Part shown: one piece after another, positions 25,996-35,100 of the stretch
How positions within the stretch are numbered: position 1 is the first letter of the stretch
Layout: every line of letters starts with the position of its first letter
Assembly (NCBI RefSeq): GCF_900167015.1
Contig: NZ_FUXX01000012.1
Span: forward strand, 1-60,608
Direction: 5' to 3'
DNA length: 60,608 bases
DNA from: Succinivibrio dextrinosolvens DSM 3072
GTDB taxonomy: Bacteria > Pseudomonadota > Gammaproteobacteria > Enterobacterales > Succinivibrionaceae
Program-made: the position numbers and the translations under genes
The notes under the pieces: generated by a model
Seen by the model: only the letters and a program-made list of their open reading frames with translations
Told to the model about the DNA's origin: nothing
Databases searched by the model: none

Positions 25996-27141
25996 ATGCG
26001 AAAGTATAGTGAAAGAGGATTTAAGAACCTCGAATTCTTACGATTTCTTTTAATCTGGGCCGTGGTAGGTGTGCACATTGCATATCTGAATCTTTCAGGA
26101 GCTGAGCAGTTCTCATGGCTGGTAAAATGGACCTCAGGCTGGCAGGCTGTTGAGATGTTCTTCATCATGTCAGGCTTCTTCCTGTTCTACAAAATCAGAA
26201 CAGAGGAGACCGTACTTCACTTTGCGTTAAGAAAGTGGTTAAGACTTGCTCCATTCATCATTGCCCTGACTCTTGTTGGCTATATCGCAGCTGGCTTTGA
26301 TATCATGCAGTACCCACTGTCAGTTAACATTTTCAACTCTGTACTGCTTTTAGACTGGAACACTCATCACTTCGGTCCTGATGCAACCATTCTGTATGTA
26401 GCATGGTTTGCCAATGCCCTGTTCTTTGTGTCAGTTATTTATTTCTGTATTTTCAAGGCATTAGGTCATGAGAAGGCAACCTTACTGATTGGCGCAATCT
26501 CTTTCATCTGTTTCTACATGTACTCAAGACATGTGTATATCGTTGTACCATTCATCTTCCCTATGGTAAGAGGCTTTGCCTACATCGGATTCGGCTTCCT
26601 GCTATGCGAGGTATGGAAGTCATACACTGCAACAAGAAAGCAGGAGAATGACTCATCAGTTCATATCGGTGTAAGTATTCTTGAGGCAGTTCTGTTACTT
26701 GCTATCGTAATCAGTCTGTTTGGCGGTTCAACCGGTATCCCAACACCTGATGGACTTACCGTTCCACCTGATCAGATTGCAACACTGACTGCTCAGACCT
26801 GGTTTCCTGAGCTTACCCGCTGGGCACTTGACGGTGTATGGCTTCAGCTCTGCTTCGTAGCACTGTTCTGGCTGTTCCTGTGCAACAGAGGAATCATCTC
26901 AAGAGGACTTAACAATTCTGTTTCAGTAACTCTGGGCAAGTACTCATACGCAATCTTCCTGGTTCACACCATTGTGATCAGAGCATTAAGAGATTACGTA
27001 AATCTGCCTAAGCTAGAGTGGAGCTATGAGAATCCTGTACTTCTGATTTCACTTATCTGTATTGGTATTTTCGCAGCAGCAGTTGCCGCTCACCATCTTT
27101 TAGAGCAGCCGCTTACCAAGTGGGCTAACTCAAAACTATAA
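25996..27141 (+). CDS. Acyltransferase 3 family membrane protein
   Basis: A 381-residue integral membrane acyltransferase (OafA/YrhL type) with about ten helices. The N-terminal NLEFLRFLLIWAVVGVH carries the conserved Arg and His, and FFIMSGFFLF follows. Such enzymes O-acetylate or O-acylate surface sugars such as LPS or peptidoglycan components. It is divergent from the thiamine genes and monocistronic. Confidence 0.85.
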   Translation: MRKYSERGFKNLEFLRFLLIWAVVGVHIAYLNLSGAEQFSWLVKWTSGWQAVEMFFIMSGFFLFYKIRTEETVLHFALRKWLRLAPFIIALTLVGYIAAGFDIMQYPLSVNIFNSVLLLDWNTHHFGPDATILYVAWFANALFFVSVIYFCIFKALGHEKATLLIGAISFICFYMYSRHVYIVVPFIFPMVRGFAYIGFGFLLCEVWKSYTATRKQENDSSVHIGVSILEAVLLLAIVISLFGGSTGIPTPDGLTVPPDQIATLTAQTWFPELTRWALDGVWLQLCFVALFWLFLCNRGIISRGLNNSVSVTLGKYSYAIFLVHTIVIRALRDYVNLPKLEWSYENPVLLISLICIGIFAAAVAAHHLLEQPLTKWANSKL

Positions 27142-27433
27142 ACATATCCTCTTGTATCGCTCACCGGTGAAAGCTGGTGGGCAACCTTCCATATCTATTC
27201 TTATTTAAATCTAATAAGCGCAGACAGACGTTTCCCTTTTTATAATTATGTGTAAAAAATCACACAATTATAGGGATGGATTGAAAATAGGACGATTCAC
27301 ACTCTTAAAAATATTATTCATAATCAAAATCTGGAACGATGCTGTACTATACTTAGTCCATCAAAGAGACGCTGTGATAGAATCTCCGTGCCATTAGGTA
27401 AACAGTTTTTAACACTTTTAACGAGGTAATAAT
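27142..27433. other. 292-bp intergenic region with an inverted repeat
   Basis: 27241-27252 and 27261-27272 form a 12-bp inverted repeat with one mismatch and an 8-base loop, AT-rich. No ORF is supported. It should contain the promoter of the small basic gene that follows. Confidence 0.45.
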
Positions 27434-27604
27434 ATGACCAAAAAGAAAATTAAACAGAGGAATTTCGTGCAGATGCACGTTCAGGATTTCTGCGTACCAA
27501 AGGTCTTTGAGGACCGTAAGGTTAAGGCTAAAAAAGGCTATCTGAAACATAAGAAGAACTTTGCTCTGAGTGAGCAGGAATTTATGTTACCAATTGCAGC
27601 TTAA
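27434..27604 (+). CDS. Small basic protein, probable ArfA-like ribosome-rescue factor
   Basis: A 56-residue, highly basic protein starting at ATG 27434 with GAGG 6 bases upstream. The central VFEDRKVKAKKGYLKHKKNF segment (split: FEDRKVKAKKG, then YLKHKKNF) resembles the ArfA core pattern of a basic stretch, a Gly-Lys turn, Tyr and a Lys/His cluster. ArfA recruits RF2 to ribosomes stalled without a stop codon. The stop codon here lies inside a 10-bp hairpin arm, as in arfA genes whose mRNA is truncated within the ORF. The match is weak by eye; another small ribosome-associated protein is possible. Confidence 0.5.
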   Translation: MTKKKIKQRNFVQMHVQDFCVPKVFEDRKVKAKKGYLKHKKNFALSEQEFMLPIAA

Positions 27605-27612
27605 ATTCCTGC
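27574..27612 (+). promoter_or_regulatory. Hairpin spanning the stop codon of the ArfA-like gene
   Basis: GCAGGAATTT (27574-27583) and AAATTCCTGC (27603-27612) are perfect 10-bp arms around a 19-base loop. The TAA at 27602-27604 enters the right arm. No T-run follows, so it is a likelier RNase III or regulatory hairpin than a terminator. Confidence 0.55.
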
Positions 27613-27624
27613 TCTCTTGGAGAG

Positions 27625-28194
27625 TTATTCTTTATCCTTTCCAATCTCTGATTCTGCGCGTTCAGACCTTATCTTTCTGATATCAGCGCGAAATTCTAAG
27701 ATGAGAACTATCAGCCAGAACAGAAAAATTGCAGTCACGATATCATCACACATCGGACTTTCTACGATATCCACAAGATCAAAAACATAGCCCTGCTCTG
27801 TTGTTACAAATAGCATTGAAAGTTCCCAGGAAAACAGAGAGAAGCGCTTATTCACAAGTGGAATCAGTTTGTTTTCGCTGTCATACAGAAGATTACGGAC
27901 TTGCTTAAGTTTGCAGACAATAGGTTTTAGAACAAACAGCAGAACACAGATTATGATCTGAAACAGCAGGTTGTACCAGATCATATCCTTCTCGCAGATA
28001 TCATTAGGAGTTCCGCTGAAATCATAATCAAACTGAATCATATCAGGGATCTCGTCCCAGCATATGGTATATACGACAACCTCAAATATGAGTACAGAAA
28101 CAGTCACAAGAACAGACAGTATGGTTCTTGCCTTTATTCCCTGTAAGGTATTTCCGCTTATTAGAAGTTTTATAAACTGAATTATTGAGGCCAT
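27625..28194 (-). CDS. Membrane protein of unknown function
   Basis: A 189-residue protein with about four membrane segments (near 24-45, 75-98, 120-135 and 152-168) and a charged C-terminal tail. A segment IPDMIQFDYDFSGTPND between the first helices is reminiscent of the DUF1648/SdpI pattern but is not decisive. It is the last gene of a four-gene minus-strand operon (VOC, DUF6678-like, two membrane proteins). No function is assigned. Confidence 0.6.
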   Translation of the reverse strand: MASIIQFIKLLISGNTLQGIKARTILSVLVTVSVLIFEVVVYTICWDEIPDMIQFDYDFSGTPNDICEKDMIWYNLLFQIIICVLLFVLKPIVCKLKQVRNLLYDSENKLIPLVNKRFSLFSWELSMLFVTTEQGYVFDLVDIVESPMCDDIVTAIFLFWLIVLILEFRADIRKIRSERAESEIGKDKE

Positions 28195-28279
28195 GATGTT
28201 TTCTTTTTAATGGGTATACATAGAGTATTGTGTTACCCTTATGAAAACTCAAGGAATTGCTATCTTTCAAATCAGAATA

Positions 28280-28822
28280 TTAAGAATAATATCTCATTAC
28301 ACAAATCAGACCAGCAGTCAGAAATATAATCCCGCACCACTCAAGGATAGCAACCACAAGATAATGTATGAATGATCTTTGCTCAAGAACATTCTCTAAA
28401 GAGAGTCTGTGTATAAGCTTCGAAAGCCATATAGTGGAGCCGACTGAGCCGATAAAATTAAAGGTTGCCAGAGGAAGAACAACAAAGACAATGAAGTTCT
28501 CCCAGGTCTCAGATCCTAGCAGAAAAATTGAACAGTCAAAGAATCTAGACAGTATCGAATTTACTGTGAAAGAAGCTGGCTGATAGACAAGGATACCGGC
28601 AAGTGCCAGTAGCAGAAGCAGTAAGGAAATCTTCTGCTGAGTTTTATTTAGAATTGTACGTTGAAAATAAACTGGCTGGAGTTTCTGTTTCTGGCTAAGC
28701 TCTTCGAGTTTTAAAAGCCTAATTACTGAACAGGCTGATAATGCAGCCAAAAGAGTATACCCACAAAACAAGGCATTCTCCAGAAAAAACGCACTGAATG
28801 GACCAATATTATGCCAGTTCAT
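28280..28822 (-). CDS. Membrane protein of unknown function
   Basis: A 180-residue protein with four likely membrane segments at about 15-33, 65-83, 105-125 and 150-175. No family recognised. It starts 16 bases after the DUF6678-like gene, so it is cotranscribed with it, and it precedes another membrane protein by 85 bases. The small size and operon suggest a paired membrane unit. Confidence 0.6.
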   Translation of the reverse strand: MNWHNIGPFSAFFLENALFCGYTLLAALSACSVIRLLKLEELSQKQKLQPVYFQRTILNKTQQKISLLLLLLALAGILVYQPASFTVNSILSRFFDCSIFLLGSETWENFIVFVVLPLATFNFIGSVGSTIWLSKLIHRLSLENVLEQRSFIHYLVVAILEWCGIIFLTAGLICVMRYYS

Positions 28823-28838
28823 AGTAATATCTTTATTA

Positions 28839-29519
28839 TTATCTGTAACCGTAAACTACGAGAGAATTATCCATTTCATCGTACTCGTAGTTAATTGAGT
28901 ACCGCTTCAGAATAGACTCAATCTCTGCTCTTACGTTAACTTCACTTATCTTAGGTGGTATTAACTGCCCCTGATATTCACTCTTTCCAATTACACAGGA
29001 AATTTTCAACCATTCTATAAGAGCAAACTCCATGGAACCGAAAAATTCATCCCCATCGACAGTCCAGAAATTGGAAGCTGCAGTATCATCAGCAAGCCTT
29101 TTGTACTTAATTGGAAGAGCTTCTATTTTTGAGATTTCGCCTATAAGCTCTGTCCACTTTGTATTATTCATACAGGGAGCAAGCTGTCGAGCTTGAATAA
29201 TATCTCGGATTTTATCTTTTGGTGTCTTCTTATGGTTATATTTGCCAGCCTCAATCTCACCAATCATATGCTGCATAACTGATAATGTTCTCTCTTCTAT
29301 TTTCCTGTAATCAAATGCTGAAGATACAATCTGTTTGTCTTTTTCCACATAAAACCAGCCAAAATGTGGCCAGCCTTTAACTGTAAAGGCAATGCCGCTT
29401 TTCCATACAAGCTGAAACTGAATTGAGCTCTGATCGCCCTGTTGAGATGATACAGGTTGAGGCTGTCCGCTCTGGTGATTAAGACTGGTAAATAGTATTT
29501 TCTGTAAGTTCTGTTCCAT
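28839..29519 (-). CDS. DUF6678-like protein
   Basis: A 226-residue soluble protein. Residues about 113-175 carry MNNTKWTELI, then WTVDGDEFFGSMEFALIEWLKI, which I recognise as the DUF6678 pattern (MNNTKW, W-D-G-x-x-F, IEWL). The N-terminal 100 residues form a separate, Gln-rich-start region. DUF6678 has no established function that I can state. It follows the VOC gene by 19 bases and precedes two membrane genes. Confidence 0.55.
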   Translation of the reverse strand: MEQNLQKILFTSLNHQSGQPQPVSSQQGDQSSIQFQLVWKSGIAFTVKGWPHFGWFYVEKDKQIVSSAFDYRKIEERTLSVMQHMIGEIEAGKYNHKKTPKDKIRDIIQARQLAPCMNNTKWTELIGEISKIEALPIKYKRLADDTAASNFWTVDGDEFFGSMEFALIEWLKISCVIGKSEYQGQLIPPKISEVNVRAEIESILKRYSINYEYDEMDNSLVVYGYR

Positions 29520-29538
29520 AGAGTTCAGAGTCTGTTCT

Positions 29539-29901
29539 TTATTGTTTTGAAACCTCTATAGGAAACAGCTCTATAAGTAGTCCATCTGGTAACTGTACCC
29601 ATTTTTCAGGCTTTCCTTCAACGGAATGAACTCCTTCATATGACAACATTTTTGACAGAGTTCCCTTGAAGTCATGGACTCTTATTCCCAGATGATCAGG
29701 CTGACCAATTTCTGCATTATCAGAAGAAGCTACTAGCTGAATGCCTCCATCAAGCCATACCTGCAAAAGTCTGCCATCAGCTTCTTTTCGACGTGTAACT
29801 GACATTCCAAAGACATCCATGAAAAAAGCCAGAGTCCACTCAATGTCAGCCACTGTAACCGCTGCATGATCAAGATATGCATGTTCTTTTACCATATCCA
29901 T
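29539..29901 (-). CDS. VOC (glyoxalase/bleomycin resistance fold) protein
   Basis: A 120-residue single-module VOC protein. Likely metal ligands are His in LDHAAVTV, His in QPDHLGIRV and Glu in LIELFP. VOC enzymes include lactoylglutathione lyase, dioxygenases and resistance proteins; this one cannot be assigned. It is the first gene of the four-gene minus-strand operon. Confidence 0.75.
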   Translation of the reverse strand: MDMVKEHAYLDHAAVTVADIEWTLAFFMDVFGMSVTRRKEADGRLLQVWLDGGIQLVASSDNAEIGQPDHLGIRVHDFKGTLSKMLSYEGVHSVEGKPEKWVQLPDGLLIELFPIEVSKQ

Positions 29902-29979
29902 ACTCCATCATCAGAAACCGATTCAAATCACAGGCACTTTGCTATAATGCCTACAATTACAATTATAATCCGCCAATAT

Positions 29980-30199
29980 AATAATTTAAAAAATGACATC
30001 TTCCATATTACCTGACCATTCTCGTCTGAGATTTTTTTAGCAAGTGCAGGTCTTGATAAATCCAGAATATCACAGCAGGACACTTCGTCTTTTCCTTGAC
30101 GAACCACTCGCCTCTGCCAGCCAGTAGTTTATCAAGACACTTTTCTTTTCAGGCCTTCTGCACCAGAGGAAGAAATATATGTGAATTCTTGTATGCCAT
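29980..30199 (-). pseudogene. Remnant of a Bro-N/antirepressor-like gene
   Basis: On the minus strand, ATG 30199 opens a short frame that stops after 16 codons. Further on, EWFVKEK in one frame continues in another as CCDILDLSRPALAKKISDENG. Together these resemble the Bro-N antirepressor pattern (WF-x-x-x-D-V-C-x-I-L-G-L). At least one stop and one frameshift break it. The rest of the 440-bp gap shows nothing else. Confidence 0.4.
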
Positions 30200-30368
30200 T
30201 TTTTATTCTATTTTGTTATTTTTCAGTTTAGCGCTTATATTACCACTGCCAGATTGAAAAAGACTTAGCGTCAATAATGTTAAAAAGCACACCTATATAT
30301 GCAAAAACTATCTTTGAAGCTTTATCATTTACACTGGCATCATGCTCATTCACAGACGAGAAGAGAAA

Positions 30369-30851
30369 ATGTTTGAAGAATACTACAAATACATACGCAA
30401 GGAACACGAAGTCAAAAGCGTAGAGGATATCTGGAAGACTGGAATGGTCTTCTTTAAGAATGACAACATAGAAGAAAAAATCGCCAAAGCAGAAAAAGAG
30501 TTAAACTTCACTTTTCCTCAAGAGCTAAAAGCCTTTTATAAAGAACTCGGCTACGGTTTTCTAAGACAGAATGAGGATAGAACATACAATAACATGTTTT
30601 TTCCTCCTGAAGAAATCTACGATTTTTATACAGGCGCTGATTTCTATGCTACCGATGAGAGGCAGGAGTATTATCCTTTTGATGGAGAGAATCTGATTTT
30701 CTTTGAAGTAGACTGTGATGTTTTTCTGACCATGAAGTTGAAAGGGCCTGATGCTGGCAGCATATTCTACTTTGATGACAAAGTGGCATCGTCAATTAAA
30801 GAATTTATAGAGAGAATGAAGACGGACTACAACTATTACATGAATATGTGA
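30369..30851 (+). CDS. SMI1/KNR4 (SUKH) family immunity-like protein
   Basis: A 160-residue acidic protein. IEEKIAKAEKELNFTFPQELKAFYKELGYGFL is the SUKH opening (split: AEKELNFTFP, then ELKAFYKELGYG), and the domain ends near SIKEFIERM. In bacteria SUKH proteins are commonly immunity proteins of contact-dependent or polymorphic toxins. No toxin gene is adjacent, so it is an orphan at the edge of the ssp defence cluster. ATG 30369, preceded by GAGAAGAG, is preferred to ATG 30342. Confidence 0.75.
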   Translation: MFEEYYKYIRKEHEVKSVEDIWKTGMVFFKNDNIEEKIAKAEKELNFTFPQELKAFYKELGYGFLRQNEDRTYNNMFFPPEEIYDFYTGADFYATDERQEYYPFDGENLIFFEVDCDVFLTMKLKGPDAGSIFYFDDKVASSIKEFIERMKTDYNYYMNM

Positions 30852-31002
30852 ACTCGACAATACACAATATTTTCTCTCAAAAAAAATCGATTATTATATT
30901 TCTCTCATTGTTCCTAAAAAGATAACGAAATTAACATATGGGAATCTAATGTTGTTATATAAATGATACAGTGACTTTCATGTAGCCCCATCTCTAATTT
31001 AA

Positions 31003-32163
31003 TTAATAAATGATGCTTTCTGTATCCATCAATGCTTTTTTTAGCAAAATATAATCTTGTTCAGTGTTGAAATAACTAACACTATATCTTATTGTTCCTG
31101 AAGGGAAAGTCCCTAAAAATCTATGCGCAGTTGGTGCACATTGGAGTCCAGTTCTACAAGCAATACTCTTATCTGAAAAGAGAGCAGATAAGCTATCACT
31201 GCTATACCCTTGAATTGTTGTAGATACGATTCCGATACAATCATCTTTAGGCTTAATGATGTTTATAAAATCAAATAATTCAAGAGTACTTAGTAAAATC
31301 TCTTTGTTTTCCTGATCCTTTTTTAACAGTTCATCAATTCCTGTTTCAAAAATCCATTTTAAAGATGCGTTTAAACCAGAAATAGCCATAATATTCTGGC
31401 TTCCTGCTTCAAACTTAATTGGAACTTGCTCTGGCATATAAGGATTTGCACTTTCAATTCCTGTACCACCGTATATTAGAGGCTTTAATGGTATTTCTGA
31501 AGTTGCAACAAAACCTGCGATACCAAATGGTCCGTACAAAGTTTTATGTCCAGCGAATATAGAAAAATCAGCCTGAGCATCGTTTATATTTGTATCAATA
31601 AGACCTGCAGTTTGCGACATATCAGCAATAGTAATTGCTTTATATTTTTTTGCTAAATGAAAGATTCTTTCAATAGGAGCAATAACTCCACAGACGTTAC
31701 TTGCATGAGTAGCAATAACCACTTTTGGAGCATTTTCTTGAAATTGATATTTTATCTTTTCGAGGTTATATGAAATTGTATCTTTATCAACGGATAGTTC
31801 TATAACCCTTAGATTATATTTATCTTTTAAATAAGTTAGAGGTCTTAATACTGCGTTATGCTCGAAGGGCGTTATATAAACAGTATCCCCTTCGTGCCAC
31901 TCAAGTCCTCTAATAACCTGATTTAAAGCGATAGTCGCCGATGGCTCGAAAATTATTTGTTTACCGGGACAGTGAAATAAATCCAAAAGAAGATCTCTAG
32001 TTTCCTTTTGAAGCCTATATGCAGATTTTCCTGAAGATGAACTTCCTCTTCCTATGTTTACGCCATTACTTCTATAAAATTCATTCATAAAGGAATAAAC
32101 AATTTCTGGTTTTGGAAATGTTGTTGCTGCATTATCAAAATAAGCAATGTTATTCTCTGACAT
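31003..32163 (-). CDS. sspA: SspA cysteine desulfurase of the phosphorothioation system
   Basis: A 386-residue PLP-dependent class V aminotransferase fold. H102 (PFEHNA), D181 (IADMSQ) and the PLP lysine K207 (AGHKTLYG) are present, and C342 in RTGLQCAPTAH is the likely sulfur-carrying cysteine. It should mobilise sulfur from L-cysteine for SspD. It is the last gene of sspD-B-C-A, 9 bases after sspC with AAGGA upstream. By sequence it belongs to the general desulfurase family; the assignment as SspA rests on the operon. Confidence 0.85.
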   Translation of the reverse strand: MSENNIAYFDNAATTFPKPEIVYSFMNEFYRSNGVNIGRGSSSSGKSAYRLQKETRDLLLDLFHCPGKQIIFEPSATIALNQVIRGLEWHEGDTVYITPFEHNAVLRPLTYLKDKYNLRVIELSVDKDTISYNLEKIKYQFQENAPKVVIATHASNVCGVIAPIERIFHLAKKYKAITIADMSQTAGLIDTNINDAQADFSIFAGHKTLYGPFGIAGFVATSEIPLKPLIYGGTGIESANPYMPEQVPIKFEAGSQNIMAISGLNASLKWIFETGIDELLKKDQENKEILLSTLELFDFINIIKPKDDCIGIVSTTIQGYSSDSLSALFSDKSIACRTGLQCAPTAHRFLGTFPSGTIRYSVSYFNTEQDYILLKKALMDTESIIY

Positions 32164-32172
32164 TGTCTTTCC

Positions 32173-35100
32173 TTAACATAGAGATTCTAAAGCTTCGATA
32201 AGAACTTGTCTTTTTTCTGCATCAGAAATAGATTCTCCCATTTCATCGATACTGTTTAAAATTTCTCTCTTTAACATTTTCCCAAATTCAGAATACTCTA
32301 TCTTACTGAAGTTTCGTATCTGCTTATTACCATTATTATCCACAGTTACAAGTGAGTAAGTATTTAATTCATAAAGGTGTTCTGATTCTTTTGTGTTATT
32401 AAAGTTATCAATTGATTCCTTTATATCTGAGACTGTTTTCAAAAAACTACTAATAGTATGATTAGACCAATCTTCTAGTCTTAAACCAGAAATTGGTTTA
32501 GCAATTTCTTCGAGAAAAGCGAGATCATTATTTTCAATCGACAGACATTTATCTAAAAATATCTTCAAAGATGAATCAAAAACATGATTTTTTGTGTTAC
32601 TGCTAAGACTGTCAGTCCAGTCCTTTATTACAGAGCATAAAGATGCTTGAGGATGAGCATTAGAATCAAAGCACTTTATCAAATCATTGATTAGAGAATT
32701 TTTTAGAGTATTAAGGCTATTCTCATACCTAACTTTTGTACGTGCAATTGTTTCGATTAGGCCTTTTCCAAAATCATCACATTCATATATTACTGGAGTC
32801 TTTACAAAAAGGAGGTCGTATGGATTTATAGAGAAATCCTTAAGTAAAGAAATAAACTGCAGAGAACACTTTGAAATTAAAGTATATTTCATGTTTCCTT
32901 CATAATATTCTTTTGTTTCCCTGCTGTATTTTGGTAGAGATATAAACCATCGTTGCATAGCCTTTGCTAATGAACTATAGCTATTTCCTTCACGGTCATT
33001 AAAAAATTCTTTAAACAATGATGATAACTCATCAATATACTTAATTTTTTCATTAGACCATTTTTCAACTCTTACAGAAAAGTGTTCAGGTTTCTCATTT
33101 AGAGCAGATAAAGCTAATTCATTTATTTCAATCTCTTTATCCCCCTCGAACAAGGTTACTTCACCTTGCATTTCGTGCATAACAACCGCGATAAATATAG
33201 GAATAACGCCTTTTTTTAAGCCAATCTCTTCATTAGGATTTGTTAATTCATCATAAAGTTCAGAGAAACATTTAGACTTTTTTGAACTATCTTTAAAGAA
33301 CCTGCGAATTACAGTAAGTACATTAAAGACATTCTCATTGACGTCCTTATTTTTCTCCTGAATATCTGTATCTGATGCGATTCTTGGCGATTCACTGAAA
33401 TTCTCCAAAATATGAGTTTCACAAAGAACACTTCTTGCAATAGCTCCGTCCTGACTTGAACTATTCAATCCTAACATTGGATTAAAATTAGTAGCTAAAA
33501 TGCCTTTTACAACACGATTTCTGCTATTTATAGTTGTCGTAGGAAGAATGTTTTTGTTAATAGTCTCGTTATTTATGCGAGGAGTTTTTTTAAATACATT
33601 TCTGCATATATCTGAAAGAAGATTTGCTAGATGAGATTTTCTTAGAACTTTCTTTTTAGTGCCACATAAATAGAATGATGATAATCCATTTTCTGGCCTT
33701 AAATATGATTCTAGGTATGTATTTAGAACTTCATCTAAATCGTCAAAGATGATTTCAAGCTCAGTTACCATTGCTTCATCATCCTTATATTCTGTTAATA
33801 GCTCTGAAATTGCCTTGTATTTATATGCAATATCTTCTATATAGAAATGCTTCTTAGGGGTAATAAACACAGCTCTTTGAACCGCAGAAGTATGTTCTGT
33901 AATATATTGCTTAGCTTGCTTAATTTCATCTGGTTTTTGAGCAATAACTGCATAAACAACGCCATCAGCATTTGATAAAGATAGCTTGCTTTCCCAGTTT
34001 GTCACATCAGTTAAATCTGACGCAGAAATAAATCTAAAATCAAAATATCTGATTATTTCCTGCTCTTCATTATATGCTGTTGGATAAAGATAAAGATCAC
34101 TGGCATATTCCTGAAGAATCCCCTGGCAAAGTGAATGAGTCTTTACTTTAGCAATTGCCTTTTCAATACTTAATTGAACGTTGCTCGTGGATGGTGATTT
34201 CAGTCTTAAATAGCCATTGCTTTTTCTTGCATATATTACAAATTTCTTATTTTCAAGTGTCTCAACGGCATTTGTAATAGTTTTAGAAGAGTATTTATAG
34301 TTAAATGTTTCAATTATTGTATGTAAAAGAGGCTCAATAACTTCAAAACGACCAATCAAATAAATAAGAGCAAGGGTCTTTACAATCTTACACTGTAGTT
34401 CGTCTTCTTTAACCTTAACAAGAATTGAATTCACAAGAGAATAGTACTTGTAAATCTCTGATGTATATACTTCTTTTTTAAATAATGGTTCAAAGTAATC
34501 ATACAGAGCATCAGGAGAAACTAAGAAAGACTCTTGTCCTGTTTCTACAGCCTGTTTTATCAAGAAGGATAATGTATTTTTTCCGCTGTCAGATATGAAT
34601 GTAAATAATGTTCTTTCATTCTGAGCAACCAATTCTGAAAGTCTAGGTAAAATATATGCAGTTAGAGGATGCAAAGGGTAGCATGAAAGAAGAATATGAT
34701 CCTGCTGCTCTTCAGACAAATCAGAGAATAGATGTTGTTCTTTTACTATTTTTGAAAGAGCATTAAACAGCTCTTCATTTTTGTCACAATATTTCTTATA
34801 TCCATCTGGAACTTTATATATTGCCTGTCCAATAACATCATATATCTGATCATAATTACTCTGCATTTCAATGTGAGTAAATCTCTCAGATACACCTCTC
34901 CATCCGTCCACCTTATTTTTAGGTAAACGATCTATATAGTTCTCAATGTCCTTATGGGCAATTAGTAAAAGATGCAGCTGAGTCTTTCCAGAGCGATTAC
35001 ATTTTTCAGCAAAATCCTGAAGCATTTTTATATCTGAAACAGACGTATCGCCAATGTTAGATTCAAGATATTTACTAAATTCATCGTAAACAAGAAATAT

